The translations under genes and the position numbers were made by a program. Source: an uncultured Oscillospiraceae bacterium (GTDB lineage: Bacteria; Bacillota; Clostridia; Oscillospirales; Acutalibacteraceae). Taken from it: a stretch of 6,414 nt of DNA. Below the pieces are notes generated by a model. It was not told the origin of the DNA and did no database searches. It saw nothing but the letters and a program-made list of their open reading frames with translations. Of this stretch, positions 5,611 through 6,414 are shown piece after piece. How positions within the stretch are numbered: the first letter of the stretch is position 1; every line of letters begins with the position of its first letter. The stretch is from contig CABQAA010000125.1 of the NCBI GenBank assembly GCA_902461995.1, positions 1-6,414 on the forward strand, read 5' to 3'.

Positions 5611-6381
5611 TTAGCCGAAAGTGGGGTACGGCATACCCTGCGGCGGGATGGAAGGTGGCAGCTGTCCGAAATCTTCCCAGGTCAGTTTGCCGCTGCGGAT
5701 GGCGGTGTCCTTAAGTGCATCGTAGATACCCGCGTGGGCGGTCGCGCGATAGGGATTCACATATAGAATACCCAGGATGCCGCAGGTAAGCGTCGACAAA
5801 AGCGCCCAACCGATGTAGCTGAGTTCGAAGACGAACAAATCCATTTTGGCGCCGTTTGTCAGGATATCGCTCATCTGCAGAGCTCTGGAGGGCGAGAGAT
5901 TGGGGTTTTCACATAGGATATAGCCTGTCATGCTGTAGGCCAGCCCTTTCACGACCCCCATAATACCGCAGGTAATCAGGCTCCAGAGAAAAAGAAAGAG
6001 ATCTCGCAAAAGCATCGTCTTGAAAGCGGGAAGATAGAGCCGGAATCCGCAGAAAAACTCCCCGATCGGCGGATATTCGCCGCGGGCGTACCGCAGGCAC
6101 CATCCCTGGACACCCACCTCGAGCACGTTGGCAAAGAAGAGGGTATAGAGAATGCCCGCAGCAGCGATGAGCAGAAGTACACCTGTGAATATCGCGATGA
6201 AACTATGGGGCAGATCGAGTGAAAGCGAATCGCTTGACATCTGGAAATTGAAATGAAACGTCAGCAGCGAACTAGACGAGCCGCCCAGCAGTCCGGCAAG
6301 AAACAAGACCAGAATGACGTTACCGCTGCCCGCTCGCAGGCGGTCCTTGGCGCGGTCCTTGAGATAAGGTCGATCAAACAT
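5611..6381 (-). CDS. DUF975-family integral membrane protein
   Basis: The 256-residue product fits the DUF975 family of Firmicutes membrane proteins, whose function is not established. Membrane segments appear at about 21-40, 60-86, 122-147 and 184-208. Family-like landmarks are the basic N-terminus LKDRAKDRLRAGSGNVI (7-23), VGVQGWCLRYARGE (89-102), GFRLYLPAFKTMLLRDLFLF (112-131), LWSLITCGIMGVVKGLAYSM (132-151) and the C-terminal LSYIGWALLSTLTCGILGIL (187-206), followed by NPYRATAHAGIYDALKD (209-225). The tail is proline-rich (LPPSIPPQGMPYP, 241-253) and may be a protein contact site. AGGAGG (complement of 6390-6395) is 8 nt before the ATG. The promoter is not visible and probably lies beyond the right edge. 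This gene is first in a two-gene operon with the zinc-ribbon membrane protein, which suggests a shared membrane role. Confidence 0.88.
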   Translation of the reverse strand: MFDRPYLKDRAKDRLRAGSGNVILVLFLAGLLGGSSSSLLTFHFNFQMSSDSLSLDLPHSFIAIFTGVLLLIAAAGILYTLFFANVLEVGVQGWCLRYARGEYPPIGEFFCGFRLYLPAFKTMLLRDLFLFLWSLITCGIMGVVKGLAYSMTGYILCENPNLSPSRALQMSDILTNGAKMDLFVFELSYIGWALLSTLTCGILGILYVNPYRATAHAGIYDALKDTAIRSGKLTWEDFGQLPPSIPPQGMPYPTFG

Positions 6382-6414
6382 ATGGATTGCCTCCTCTAAA
6401 ATCGGGATAAGGAA

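Overview
The window looks like chromosomal DNA from a low-to-mid GC Gram-positive anaerobe of the class Clostridia, probably close to Oscillospiraceae/Ruminococcaceae. This is inferred from strong AGGAGG-type ribosome binding sites, the Firmicutes-type galactokinase motifs, a DUF975 membrane protein, and an NodB deacetylase followed by an amidase-SH3b protein of a kind I associate with gut Clostridia. No mobile element, CRISPR array, tRNA or rRNA is visible.

Layout from left to right. (1) Positions 1-453, minus strand: the N-terminal sensor half of an AraC-family regulator, cut by the window edge. (2) Positions 454-602: a compact divergent promoter region. (3) Positions 603-2897, plus strand: galK and galT, a two-gene Leloir operon that phosphorylates galactose and exchanges UDP between glucose and galactose; the divergent AraC protein is the obvious candidate for its regulator. 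(4) Positions 2898-3296: a strong bidirectional terminator, a 49-residue cysteine-rich minus-strand gene whose stop codon lies in the terminator loop, and the leader of the next operon. (5) Positions 3297-4931, plus strand: an exported or membrane-anchored polysaccharide deacetylase, then an amidase-like protein with a C-terminal SH3b domain. These two genes are in the same reading frame, separated by one UGA and an AUG-UAA start-stop pair. (6) Positions 5003-5047: a 21-bp hairpin between convergent genes. (7) Positions 6381-5063, minus strand: a DUF975 membrane protein followed 17 nt later by a zinc-ribbon membrane protein, probably one operon.

The window is mostly ordinary housekeeping and envelope biology. 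The points most worth a second look are the deacetylase/amidase junction, the amidase's missing first zinc histidine and missing export signal, and the tiny cysteine-rich gene overlapping the gal terminator.
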